Below are positions 1 to 7,335 of a stretch of DNA of 21,071 nt, in pieces (position 1 is the stretch's first letter; every line of letters begins with the position of its first letter). The stretch lies in contig CAZNBB010000063.1 in the NCBI GenBank assembly GCA_964571225.1, forward strand, positions 1 to 21,071. Direction: 5' to 3'. The position numbers were made by a program, and so were the translations under genes. A model generated the notes under the pieces. It searched no databases, was not told where the DNA came from, and saw only the letters and a list, made by a program, of their open reading frames with translations. This DNA comes from DATFML01 sp964571225. GTDB taxonomy: Bacteria; Pseudomonadota; Gammaproteobacteria; DATFLG01.

Positions 1-2075
1 GCTTCCATGGCGCGCAAATCCGCTTCCAGCATCTGCAGGCGGTCGGTGGGGGCCGAACAGGTCGTGCCGCTGCACAGATAGCCCACCGGTTCGGGGCCCC
101 CCTTGCGTTCGGCCAGCAGCCCCGGCAGGTCATGGGCTTCGGTGGGAATGGCCAGGGTCACGCGCCGCGGCGCATAGGGGCGCACGGCCCGGTCCTGCCA
201 GTCCCACAGGGCGGATGGCTCGCCGCGCAGCACCAGGATCTGAGGCGGAAACAGATATTCCTCCAGGGCCAGCAGCAGGCTGGTATGGCCGAACGGCGCC
301 TGCTCGATGCCGGACCAGGCCGCCTTGAGGGTGTCCGCGGCCGCATCCAGGTAGCGGGTCTCTCCCAGCAGGTGGCCCAGCCGGCCCAGCACGTAGGCGG
401 CAACTCCGTTGCCCGACGGCGTGGACTCGTCGGCCAGGGGTTTGGGGCGCTGGATCAGCGTCTCATGGTCGTCCGCGGTAAAGAAGAAGCCGCCGTCGGG
501 GTCGCGGAAATGGGCCAGCACCGTGTCCGCCAACTCCACGGCGAAGCTCAGATCGCCGTCCCGCCAGCGGGCCTGCAACAGCTCCAGGATGGCGTCGATC
601 ATGAAGACGTAATCGTCCAGGTAGGCGTCCAGCTGCGCGCGGTCTTCCCGGCTGGTGGCCAGCAGGCGGCCGTCCCGCCAGAGTGTGGTGCGCACGAAGT
701 CCAGCGCACGTTCCGCGGAGGCGACGAATTCCGGCTGGTTCAGGTGCCGCCCGGCAATGGCCATGCCTTTGATCATCAGGCCGTTCCAGGAGGTGAGGAT
801 CTTGTCGTCGCGGCCCGGCCAGACGCGCCGGTTGCGATTGTCCAGCAGCACCTGACGGGCCATGTCCAGACGTTGCTCCAACTCGTCGGCGGGTTGCCCG
901 AATTCCCGCGCCAGCTCGTCCATCTCGCGATAGGCGTGCAGGTGCCACTTGCCTTCGAAATTGGGGGGCCGGTCCAGGCCGAAACGGCGCGCGAACAGGG
1001 TGTAATCGTCGTCGTTGAGCAGTGAGCGCACCTCTTCTTCGGTCCAGACGTAGAACCTGCCTTCCTCGCCCTCGGAGTCCGCGTCCATGCTGGAGTAGTA
1101 GCCGCCCGCCGGCGACTGCATCTCCCGCATGACCCAGTGTCCCGTTTCCACCGCCACCCGCTGGAACAGGGGGTCGCCGGTGGCGGCCCAGGCCTGGGCG
1201 TACAACGCCAGCAACGGGCCGTTGTCGTAGAGCATTTTCTCGAAGTGGGGAATCATCCACCGGTCGTCCACCGAATAGCGGCAGAAACCGCCCCCCAGCT
1301 GATCGTAGATGCCTCCCAGGGCCATGCGGCGCAGGGTGAAGGTGGCCATTTCCAGCGCCCGTCGATCCCCCGCCTGCTGGTCCTGGGAGCCGGCCCAATG
1401 GCGCAGCAGACGCTCGATGTTGGTGGCGTGGGGAAACTTGGGCGCTTGTCCGAAACCTCCCAGCCGCTCGTCGAAACTCTTCTCCAGCTGCTGGCGGGCC
1501 ACGTCCAGGGGCAGAGGGCCGGGTTCGCCGGGGGCGGCACCGGCGCCGCTCATGGACTGCAGGGCCTCCACCAGGGACTGGTTCTGCTGGCGGATGTCGT
1601 CCTGGCGCTGCTCGCACACCTCGGCGATGCGTTCCAGCAGGTCCTTGAAGGCGGGCAGCCCGTGGCGGGGCTCGCGGGGAAAATAGGTGCCGGCGAAGAA
1701 GGGCACCTGATCGTCCGGGGTCAGAAACAGTGTCAGGGGCCAGCCGCCCGGCCGCTGTGTGAGCAGCATGTGGGAGGTCTGGTAGATGCGGTCGAGGTCC
1801 GGGCGCTCCTCGCGGTCCACCTTGATGTTCACGAACAGGCGGTTCATGACCTCGGCGGTTTCCGGGTCCTCGAAGGATTCGTGGGCCATCACATGGCACC
1901 AGTGGCAGGCCGAGTAGCCCACCGACAGCAGAATGGGCTTGTTCTCCCGGCGGGCCTTGTCCAGGGCTTCGGGTCCCCAGGGGTACCACTGCACGGGATT
2001 GTCGGCGTGCTGGAGCAGGTAGGGGCTGGTTTCGCCGGCGAGATGATTGCGGTGTTCCGTTGTGCGCTGTGTCAT
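1..2075 (-). CDS. Thioredoxin-fold DUF255 / YyaL-type protein (C-terminus cut by window edge)
   Basis: The frame is open from an ATG at 2075 to the left edge, giving 691 visible codons with no stop, so only the extreme C-terminus is missing (the family is usually about 670-700 residues). The N-terminus has the family signature HLAGETSPYLLQHADNPVQW (residues 11-30), followed by a thioredoxin-like CHWC motif at C57-C60. The rest resembles the alpha/alpha-barrel (six-hairpin glycosidase-like) part of the family. The visible end contains YLCSGTTCSAP, the usual cysteine-bearing tail. Relatives are B. subtilis YyaL and eukaryotic SSP411/SPATA20; their biochemical role is not settled, so I assign none beyond a probable redox or thiol function. 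A GGA lies 5 bases before the ATG. The promoter region overlaps an IscR-like palindrome (2096-2120). Family assignment is firm; function is not. Confidence 0.93.
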   Translation of the reverse strand, partial: MTQRTTEHRNHLAGETSPYLLQHADNPVQWYPWGPEALDKARRENKPILLSVGYSACHWCHVMAHESFEDPETAEVMNRLFVNIKVDREERPDLDRIYQTSHMLLTQRPGGWPLTLFLTPDDQVPFFAGTYFPREPRHGLPAFKDLLERIAEVCEQRQDDIRQQNQSLVEALQSMSGAGAAPGEPGPLPLDVARQQLEKSFDERLGGFGQAPKFPHATNIERLLRHWAGSQDQQAGDRRALEMATFTLRRMALGGIYDQLGGGFCRYSVDDRWMIPHFEKMLYDNGPLLALYAQAWAATGDPLFQRVAVETGHWVMREMQSPAGGYYSSMDADSEGEEGRFYVWTEEEVRSLLNDDDYTLFARRFGLDRPPNFEGKWHLHAYREMDELAREFGQPADELEQRLDMARQVLLDNRNRRVWPGRDDKILTSWNGLMIKGMAIAGRHLNQPEFVASAERALDFVRTTLWRDGRLLATSREDRAQLDAYLDDYVFMIDAILELLQARWRDGDLSFAVELADTVLAHFRDPDGGFFFTADDHETLIQRPKPLADESTPSGNGVAAYVLGRLGHLLGETRYLDAAADTLKAAWSGIEQAPFGHTSLLLALEEYLFPPQILVLRGEPSALWDWQDRAVRPYAPRRVTLAIPTEAHDLPGLLAERKGGPEPVGYLCSGTTCSAPTDRLQMLEADLRAME

Positions 2076-2095
2076 TGCGTTCCGTTGGCCATTTA

Positions 2096-2120
2096 ATTCC
2101 TGACAGAATTAGTCAACTAT
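2096..2120. promoter_or_regulatory. Candidate IscR type-1 operator upstream of the DUF255 gene
   Basis: This 25-base imperfect palindrome lies 21 bases upstream of the minus-strand start at 2075. Read on the minus strand its left half is ATAGTTGACT and its right half TGTCAGGAAT, separated by AATTC. The published E. coli IscR type-1 consensus has halves ATASYYGACT and AGTCRRSTAT around RWWWY; by eye 23 of 25 positions fit. The site overlaps the proposed -10 and start of transcription, which would suit repression. The match is seen directly; binding by an IscR/Rrf2 protein is inference, and no such gene is in the window. Confidence 0.5.
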
Positions 2121-2144
2121 ACCGGATCGGGTCGTCCCTGTCTG
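2116..2144 (-). promoter_or_regulatory. Candidate sigma70 promoter for the DUF255 gene
   Basis: On the minus strand there is CAGACA (2144-2139), a 17-base spacer and TATAGT (2121-2116). These match the consensus at 4/6 and 5/6 positions. The predicted start of transcription falls near 2109, inside the IscR-like palindrome, leaving a leader of about 34 bases before the ATG. Confidence 0.45.
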
Positions 2145-2355
2145 CGGTTCGGCGATGCTGCGCCGCCCGGTGTCCCCCCGTTTTCGCCCGACTGGATTAT
2201 GATTTGGTTTGACGGCAAAGAGGCGTCTTCGGGCCTGTGGCGAAGCCAGTCTCCGATACCGTCGAGAGGGGTTTTGCAGTATCATTATTAATTGACATTT
2301 ATTTTACATTTCCTCCGCAGAGCTGTTGCCGGAGGCTCGCAAGGGGACCCAGGGA

Positions 2356-4179
2356 GTGAAGTCGACGCAGCCCGCCAACACGTTGTGGCACCGGATCTTT
2401 CCCTTTCTGATCTGGTGGCCCACGGTCGACAGGACGACGCTTCGCAACGACCTGCTGGCCGGCCTGACCGGCGCGGTCATCGTCCTCCCCCAGGGTGTGG
2501 CCTTCGCCATGATCGCCGGCATGCCGCCGGAATACGGTCTGTACACGGCTATCGTCACCCCCATCGTCGCCGCTCTGTTCGGTTCGTCGCGGCACCTGAT
2601 TTCCGGTCCCACCACGGCCATTTCCATCGTGGTGTTCAGCACCCTCAGCGGCTTCGCCGAGCCCGGCAGCGCCGAGTTCATACGCCTTGCCCTGACCCTG
2701 ACTTTCCTGGCCGGCGTCTATCAGCTGGCGCTGGGCCTGGCGCGCATGGGAGCGCTGGTGAATTTCATCTCCCACAGCGTGGTGGTGGGCTTCACGGCGG
2801 GGGCCGCCATTCTCATCGCCACCAGCCAGCTCAAGCACTACCTGGGTGTGAAGGTGCCCTCGGGCGAGTCGTTCCTGCATACCTGGATGGAGATCATCCA
2901 CAAGCTTCCGGACATCAACTGGTATGTGGCGACCGTCGCCACCGTGACCCTGGCGGCGGCCATCGTCTTCAAGCTGTACCGCCCGCGCTGGCCGGGCATG
3001 CTGCTGGCCATGATCCTCGGCAGCGTGCTGAGCCTGGCCCTGGGCGGGCAGGAGCACGGCGTGCGGCTGGTGGGATCGCTGCCCTCCCACCTGCCGCCGC
3101 TGTCCACCCCCGATTTCTCCCTGGCCACCATCAAGCAGCTGGCCGGCGGCGCATTGGCCATCGCCATGCTGGGCCTGATCGAGGCCGTGTCCATCGGCCG
3201 GTCCATCGCCACCCGCTCCCATCAGCGCATCGACGGCAATCAGGAGTTCCTGGGACAGGGCCTTTCCAACATGGTGGGCAGCTTCTTCTCCGCCTATGCC
3301 GGTTCCGGCTCCTTCACCCGCTCCGGCATCAACTATCAGGCCGGCGCCAAGACGCCCATGGCGGCGATCTTCGCGGCTCTGTCCCTCGCCGCGATTCTGC
3401 TGCTGATCGCGCCCCTGACCGCCTATCTGCCCATTGCGGCCATGGCGGGTATCATCCTGCTGGTGGCCTACAATCTGATCGATTTTCACCACATCAAGCT
3501 GATTCTGAAGACCACCCGTTCCGACGCCGTGGTGTTGGTGGTCACCTTCCTGGCCACCCTGTTCGTGGAGCTGGAGTTCGCCATCTACGTCGGCGTGATC
3601 CTGTCCCTGGTGCTGTATCTCAACCGCACTGCCAGGCCGCGCATCTACACCGTCGCACCGGACCCGGCCACGCCCAAGCACCAGATGGGCACCGGCCCGG
3701 ATCTGCCCCAGTGCCCGCAAGTGCGCATCGTGCGCATCGACGGCTCGCTGTTCTTCGGGGCGGTGAATCATGTGGCCGAAACCCTGCACCGCTTCGACCA
3801 GCAGGACCCCGAGCGCCGCCACGTGCTGATCATCGCCAGCGGCATCAACTTCATCGATGTGGCCGGCGCCGAGATGCTGGCCGTGGAGGCCAAGAAGCGC
3901 CGAGCCCTGGGTGGAGGCCTCTATCTGTGCAAGGTCAAGGAAGGCGTGTGCGAGCCCTTCAAGCGCGGCGGCTACATCGACGACATCGGTCGGGAAAACA
4001 TCTTCGACACCAAGGCGGAGGCGATCGCCGCCATCTTCCAGCAGCTCGACCGGGAGCGCTGCCGGACCTGCGACAAGCGCATCTTCCGCGAGTGTGCGAC
4101 GGTGGGGGCAGAGGCCCCTCAAGCCCACCTGCAGGCGTCGGACTCGGTGGCCGGGGCGGCCGCGTCCGGCCGCGCCTGA
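2356..4179 (+). CDS. SulP-family anion (sulfate/bicarbonate-type) transporter with STAS domain
   Basis: The 607-residue protein has a long hydrophobic region with SulP hallmarks near its start (ISGPTTAISIVV, and LPQGVAFAMIAGMPPEYGLY) and the SRSIATRSHQRIDGNQE segment in the middle. A C-terminal STAS domain follows from about residue 455 to 560 (RIVRIDGSLFFGAVNH onward). SulP carriers move sulfate, bicarbonate or other anions across the inner membrane; the substrate cannot be read from sequence. I chose the GTG at 2356 because AAGGGGA sits 8 bases upstream; an in-frame TTG at 2326 would add 10 residues but lacks a good ribosome site. After the STAS domain comes a short cysteine tail, C569, C572 and C580 (CRTC then REC), that could bind metal or respond to redox. 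Divergent from the DUF255 gene. Confidence 0.92.
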   Translation: MKSTQPANTLWHRIFPFLIWWPTVDRTTLRNDLLAGLTGAVIVLPQGVAFAMIAGMPPEYGLYTAIVTPIVAALFGSSRHLISGPTTAISIVVFSTLSGFAEPGSAEFIRLALTLTFLAGVYQLALGLARMGALVNFISHSVVVGFTAGAAILIATSQLKHYLGVKVPSGESFLHTWMEIIHKLPDINWYVATVATVTLAAAIVFKLYRPRWPGMLLAMILGSVLSLALGGQEHGVRLVGSLPSHLPPLSTPDFSLATIKQLAGGALAIAMLGLIEAVSIGRSIATRSHQRIDGNQEFLGQGLSNMVGSFFSAYAGSGSFTRSGINYQAGAKTPMAAIFAALSLAAILLLIAPLTAYLPIAAMAGIILLVAYNLIDFHHIKLILKTTRSDAVVLVVTFLATLFVELEFAIYVGVILSLVLYLNRTARPRIYTVAPDPATPKHQMGTGPDLPQCPQVRIVRIDGSLFFGAVNHVAETLHRFDQQDPERRHVLIIASGINFIDVAGAEMLAVEAKKRRALGGGLYLCKVKEGVCEPFKRGGYIDDIGRENIFDTKAEAIAAIFQQLDRERCRTCDKRIFRECATVGAEAPQAHLQASDSVAGAAASGRA

Positions 4180-4189
4180 CGGGGCTTGC

Positions 4190-4215
4190 GCAGGGTTCTC
4201 GGCCTGCCCGGTTTT
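4190..4215 (+). terminator. Weak candidate intrinsic terminator after the SulP gene
   Basis: GCAGG (4190-4194) can pair with CCTGC (4203-4207) across an 8-base loop, and TTTT follows at 4212-4215. It lies 10 bases after the SulP stop codon. The stem is only 5 base pairs and the T-run is short, so this is a tentative call. Confidence 0.25.
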
Positions 4216-4230
4216 CCCCTCAGATCAGGG

Positions 4231-4259
4231 TTCGCACCCGGGCGCCCAGCGTTTAGACT
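4231..4259 (+). promoter_or_regulatory. Candidate sigma70 promoter for the rlmI-type gene
   Basis: TTCGCA (4231-4236) and TAGACT (4254-4259) are separated by exactly 17 bases, each matching consensus at 4/6 positions. Predicted transcription would start near 4266, about 26 bases before the ATG at 4292. Confidence 0.35.
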
Positions 4260-4291
4260 GTGGGTTTGCCCGCCCCCACTGGAGACCGTCC

Positions 4292-5518
4292 ATGCCGCCT
4301 TCCATCCCCTCCGGCGATGATTCCGGCGCCGCGCCGAGCCCGTTGCGTCTGAAAAAGCGCGAGGAGCGCCGGTTGCGGGCGGGGCATCTGTGGGTCTACA
4401 GCAACGAGGTGGACACGGCCGCCACGCCGCTGTCCGCTTTCGAGCCCGGCCAGCCGGTGCAGATACAGGCCCACAACGGCAAGCCGCTGGGCTGCGGCTA
4501 CGTTAATCCCCACTCGCTTATTTGCGCACGGCTGGTCAGCCGGGACCCGTCCCAGACGCTGGGCCGTTCCCTGCTGGTGCATCGGTTGAACGTGGCCCTG
4601 TCGCTCAGAGAGCGCCTGTTCGACGCGCCATGCTACCGATTGGTGTACGGCGAAGGCGACGCTCTTCCCGGCCTGGTGGTGGATCGGTTCGGCGACGTGC
4701 TGGTGGTACAGATCACCACTGCCGGTATGGAACGGGCCAGGGACCACATCCTCGACGCCTTGGATCGGGTGCTGAAACCCCGCGGTATCCTGCTGCGCAA
4801 CGATACGCCAGTACGGGCCATGGAAGGCCTGGACAGCTATGTGGAAGCGCTGGGCGAGGTGCCGGAGTCCGTGGACGTGCTGGAGAACGGCGCCGGTTTT
4901 CAGGCGCCGCTCAGCGGCGGCCAGAAGACCGGCTGGTTCTACGACCAGCGTGACAATCGGGCCCGCATGACCTCCTACGTCAGGGGTTGCCGGGTTCTGG
5001 ATCTGTTCAGCTATGTGGGCGCCTGGGGGATCGAGGCGGCGCTCGCCGGTGCAAAACAGGTGCATTGCGTGGATGCTTCCCAGTCGGCGCTGGACGCTCT
5101 GGCCGCGAACGCCGAGCGCAATGGGGTCGCCGGCGCCGTGCACACCGTCCGGGGCGACGCCTTCTCCGTGCTCAAGGATCTGCGCGAGAACCGCGAGCAG
5201 TTCGATGTGGTGATATTGGATCCCCCGGCGTTCATCAAACGCCGCAAGGATATGGATGCAGGTGCCGAGGCCTATCAGCGCATCAACCAGATGGCCATGC
5301 AGGTGCTGTCCCGGGACGGCACGCTGATTTCCGCGTCCTGCTCGTTTCACCTGGAAGCCCAGCGCCTGCAGCGTATTCTGCTGCAGAGCTCACGCCATCT
5401 GGATCGCTCCCTGCAACTGCTGGATCGGGGGCGTCAGTCCCCCGACCATCCCGTCCACCCGGCCATTCCCGAAACCGAGTATCTGAAGGCTCTGTACTGC
5501 CGGCTTCTGCCGGCGTGA
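4292..5518 (+). CDS. rlmI: 23S rRNA (cytosine-1962-C5)-methyltransferase, RlmI type
   Basis: The 408-residue protein (E. coli RlmI is 396) has an N-terminal PUA-like RNA-binding part beginning around LKKREERRLRAGHLWVYSNE. A class I Rossmann methyltransferase domain follows: SAM motif I is VLDLFSYVGAWG at residues 235-246, motif IV is DPPAF at 310-314, and the catalytic cysteine is C350 in the SCSFH motif, typical of 5-methylcytosine RNA enzymes. The family uses S-adenosylmethionine to methylate C1962 of 23S rRNA. The ATG at 4292 has GGAG 7 bases upstream; the frame is open much further upstream, but that part overlaps the SulP gene and is not conserved-looking. It is probably a single-gene transcript, since a candidate promoter precedes it and a 312-base gap follows. 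Exact target specificity is by family resemblance. Confidence 0.88.
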   Translation: MPPSIPSGDDSGAAPSPLRLKKREERRLRAGHLWVYSNEVDTAATPLSAFEPGQPVQIQAHNGKPLGCGYVNPHSLICARLVSRDPSQTLGRSLLVHRLNVALSLRERLFDAPCYRLVYGEGDALPGLVVDRFGDVLVVQITTAGMERARDHILDALDRVLKPRGILLRNDTPVRAMEGLDSYVEALGEVPESVDVLENGAGFQAPLSGGQKTGWFYDQRDNRARMTSYVRGCRVLDLFSYVGAWGIEAALAGAKQVHCVDASQSALDALAANAERNGVAGAVHTVRGDAFSVLKDLRENREQFDVVILDPPAFIKRRKDMDAGAEAYQRINQMAMQVLSRDGTLISASCSFHLEAQRLQRILLQSSRHLDRSLQLLDRGRQSPDHPVHPAIPETEYLKALYCRLLPA

Positions 5519-5830
5519 GTCGCGGTTGGCCACCCGCCTGGTGGAATCCAGAAACGGTCGCTTGACGCAATATTGTCAGCGGGCTGGTAATCAACCGCAA
5601 AACCGGTGGAAAATAGGCGGGCGCACGGGAGTCCGACCGGTCGGCAGGCGAATGATTCGGCGGACTCGGAGACCGGTCGACGAGGGTGGCGGCCGGTGGG
5701 ATGCGCCTGGCGGCTCTTACGGACGAGTGGCCAGATGTGACGACTGTTCGGTTGCCCGGTCGCGGTGGGGGGGTGCAGTGCCCCGCCTCTGCCGTCGGGC
5801 CGGTGGTCCCATACGCATCGAGGAGGGAGG
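5519..5830. other. 312-base non-coding gap upstream of the Crp/Fnr gene, with repeated ACCGGT palindromes
   Basis: No convincing gene is seen here. ACCGGT occurs three times, at 5602, 5636 and 5672, spaced 34 and 36 bases. The second is the centre of a perfect 12-base palindrome CCGACCGGTCGG (5633-5644) and the third lies in GACCGGTC (5671-5678). A loose promoter-like pair, TTGACG (5562-5567) and GGTAAT (5586-5591) with an 18-base spacer, lies before the repeats and would give a leader of about 230 bases. A strong ribosome site (AGGAGG, 5821-5826) ends the gap. Confidence 0.5.
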
Positions 5831-6532
5831 ATGAACATGGTTCCCAGTACGCAGGGCAGCGAGGCCGCATGGCTTTCGGTATTTCCGGAGCTCGACGGCA
5901 TTAGCGATACCGCCTGGGGCGAGGCCGTGCAGGCAGCCCGTTCCATGACGCTGCCGGCCGGCATGGTCGTGGTGCGCGAGGGCGACCCCTGCCAGAATTT
6001 TCTGCTCATCGTCGAAGGGACGATCAGGGTCTCCAAGACGGGCGAAAATGGGCGCGAGATTCTGTTGTACCGTACCGGCGCCGGCGAAATCTGCATTCTG
6101 ACGCTCAGCAACCTGCTGGAGGGCAATGCCTACTCCGCCGAAGTGGTAACGGAGGAGCCGGTGCGGGCGGTGAGTATCCCCCTGCTTTACTTCGATCAGG
6201 CCATGGCGCGTTCGGATGCTTTCCGCCGCGTCATTCTGAGCACCATGTCCCGGCGACTGAACGAAATGATGCGCCTGGTGGAACAGGTGACCTTTCAAAG
6301 CCTGGACCTGCGTCTGGCCTGCCTGTTGGGTCAATTGTTCGGTCAGCGCAACTGCCGGGTGGTGCGCATGACCCATCAGGAACTCGCCAGCGAGCTCGGC
6401 ACCACCCGGGAGGTGGTCAGTCGCCTGTTGAAGGTGTTCGAGCGTATGGGTTGCGTGCGCCTGCACCGGGGTCAGATCGAACTGCTCTCCCAGGAAGCCC
6501 TGGCCCGCCTGGTGCGGGAAGAATCTGTGTAA
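5831..6532 (+). CDS. Crp/Fnr-family transcriptional regulator with two cysteines in the sensor domain
   Basis: This is a 233-residue cytoplasmic DNA-binding regulator. Residues about 18-130 form the cyclic-nucleotide-binding-like beta-barrel (motifs GDPCQNFLLIVEGTIRV and GREILLYRTGAGE). A dimerisation helix lies near 130-155 and a winged helix-turn-helix near 180-205 (MTHQELASELGTTREVVSRL). The recognition helix carries E194, S197 and R198, the same E-x-x-S-R spacing as FNR, so an FNR-like half-site is likely. The N-terminal cysteine cluster that holds the Fe-S centre in FNR is absent. Instead C54 and C88 sit in the sensor barrel, so the signal may be redox or small-molecule; that is inference. 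AGGAGG precedes the ATG at 5831 by 4 bases, and an in-frame ATG at 5837 (spacing 10) is equally plausible. Downstream, same strand, is a degenerate GGDEF protein. Confidence 0.9.
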   Translation: MNMVPSTQGSEAAWLSVFPELDGISDTAWGEAVQAARSMTLPAGMVVVREGDPCQNFLLIVEGTIRVSKTGENGREILLYRTGAGEICILTLSNLLEGNAYSAEVVTEEPVRAVSIPLLYFDQAMARSDAFRRVILSTMSRRLNEMMRLVEQVTFQSLDLRLACLLGQLFGQRNCRVVRMTHQELASELGTTREVVSRLLKVFERMGCVRLHRGQIELLSQEALARLVREESV

Positions 6533-6729
6533 CCGTTGTTACTGACTCTCCGCTCATCGGCCTCGTAACTTTGGACAGGCGGCCGACGGCATTGCGGCCA
6601 GGACGGCCCGGTGCCGCCGGTTAGCGCCCGCCCCATCGGCCCTCGTACCGCAATCATTGCGTGGGGTGTTCTCCATCGCCGGGCGGGCCGCCCGGGCCGT
6701 TGCCACGCAGACCGCTGGAGGAGACTTGG

Positions 6730-7209
6730 ATGGAACCCAAGGGAGCGACGGCACGGGGTGCTTCCCACGTGGATTGCGGCCCATCATCCCTGTACTCCTT
6801 CGCCTTGCCCAATCATCGTCTGCTGTGCGAGCAGCTCCATGAGCTGATGGCGCTGGCACGAGCCGGGCAGCAGCCCCTGGGGTTGTTGCTGCTAGGATTG
6901 GACGCCGCCGCGGTATCCGTGCGGCGTCTTCTGGCCGCTTCCCAGCACAGAATGATTTCGGCCATGCAGCGGCTGCTGGGGGAATCGGACATTCTGGTTC
7001 GCCTGGATGACCTCGACTATGCCGTGCTGCTGGCAGGTGCCTGCACCACCGAAGCGCAGTTGATTGCGGCAAGCCTGCTCGCCGCGCTGCAAACCTACGG
7101 TGCCGCGTCGGCAGGTACCGCGGTCTACCCTGACGACGGCACCGACGCGGCGGCGCTGATCGACTGTGCCGGGCGTCGCCGCGCCTCGGTCCGCGCCCGC
7201 ACCGTCTGA
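6730..7209 (+). CDS. Stand-alone degenerate GGDEF-domain protein (catalytically dead)
   Basis: The 159-residue protein follows the GGDEF fold along its length: ALPNHRLLCEQL (25-36) matches the usual LTGLPNRRLF helix, GLLLLGLD (51-58) the first strand, RLDDLDYAVLL (91-101) the signature hairpin, and SAGTAVYPDDGTDAAALI the final strand and helix. Every functional residue looks lost. The GG(D/E)EF signature reads DDLDY, the first metal aspartate of the D-x-D strand is glycine, the N/D/H/D substrate residues after it are missing, and the inhibitory RxxD site reads GESD. It should therefore not make cyclic di-GMP, and probably does not bind it at the I-site; a protein-protein role is inferred. GGAGGAG (6717-6723) lies 6 bases before the ATG. 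No sensor or membrane domain is attached. It sits 197 bases after the Crp/Fnr gene on the same strand. Confidence 0.75.
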   Translation: MEPKGATARGASHVDCGPSSLYSFALPNHRLLCEQLHELMALARAGQQPLGLLLLGLDAAAVSVRRLLAASQHRMISAMQRLLGESDILVRLDDLDYAVLLAGACTTEAQLIAASLLAALQTYGAASAGTAVYPDDGTDAAALIDCAGRRRASVRARTV

Positions 7210-7277
7210 TATCCCTCCCAACATCGGCGCCGTAGAAACCCCCGGCGCCCCATTTCCTGCCCGCCCATGGGACCGTG

Positions 7278-7283
7278 TACAAT
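7278..7283 (+). promoter_or_regulatory. Possible -10 element for lgt
   Basis: TACAAT (5/6 match) lies 52 bases before the lgt ATG, preceded directly by TG. No good -35 hexamer is present at 16-18 bases upstream, so the promoter is only suggested. Confidence 0.3.
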
Positions 7284-7335
7284 GCGCCCCAATAGCCCTG
7301 CCCGGTCACCATTTCCTACCTAACGCGAAGCTGAC

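Noticed and set aside
463..1989. A 508-codon minus-strand frame inside the DUF255 gene
   Set aside because: It is in another frame of the same strand; the DUF255 frame has family motifs from residue 11 to the window edge.
2272..2312. AT-rich run with TATCATTATT and TTGACA upstream of the SulP gene, considered as a promoter or Fur box
   Set aside because: TTGACA (2292) has no acceptable -10 at 15-19 bases, TATCAT (2280) has no -35, and the Fur-like match covers only half a site.
5499..5514. GCCGGC-TTCT-GCCGGC hairpin at the end of rlmI
   Set aside because: It lies before the stop codon and is not followed by a T-run, so it is unlikely to be an intrinsic terminator.
5526..5834. A 102-codon frame in the gap before the Crp/Fnr gene
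   Set aside because: It is arginine- and glycine-rich with no domain, has no ribosome site, and overlaps the strong ribosome site of the next gene.
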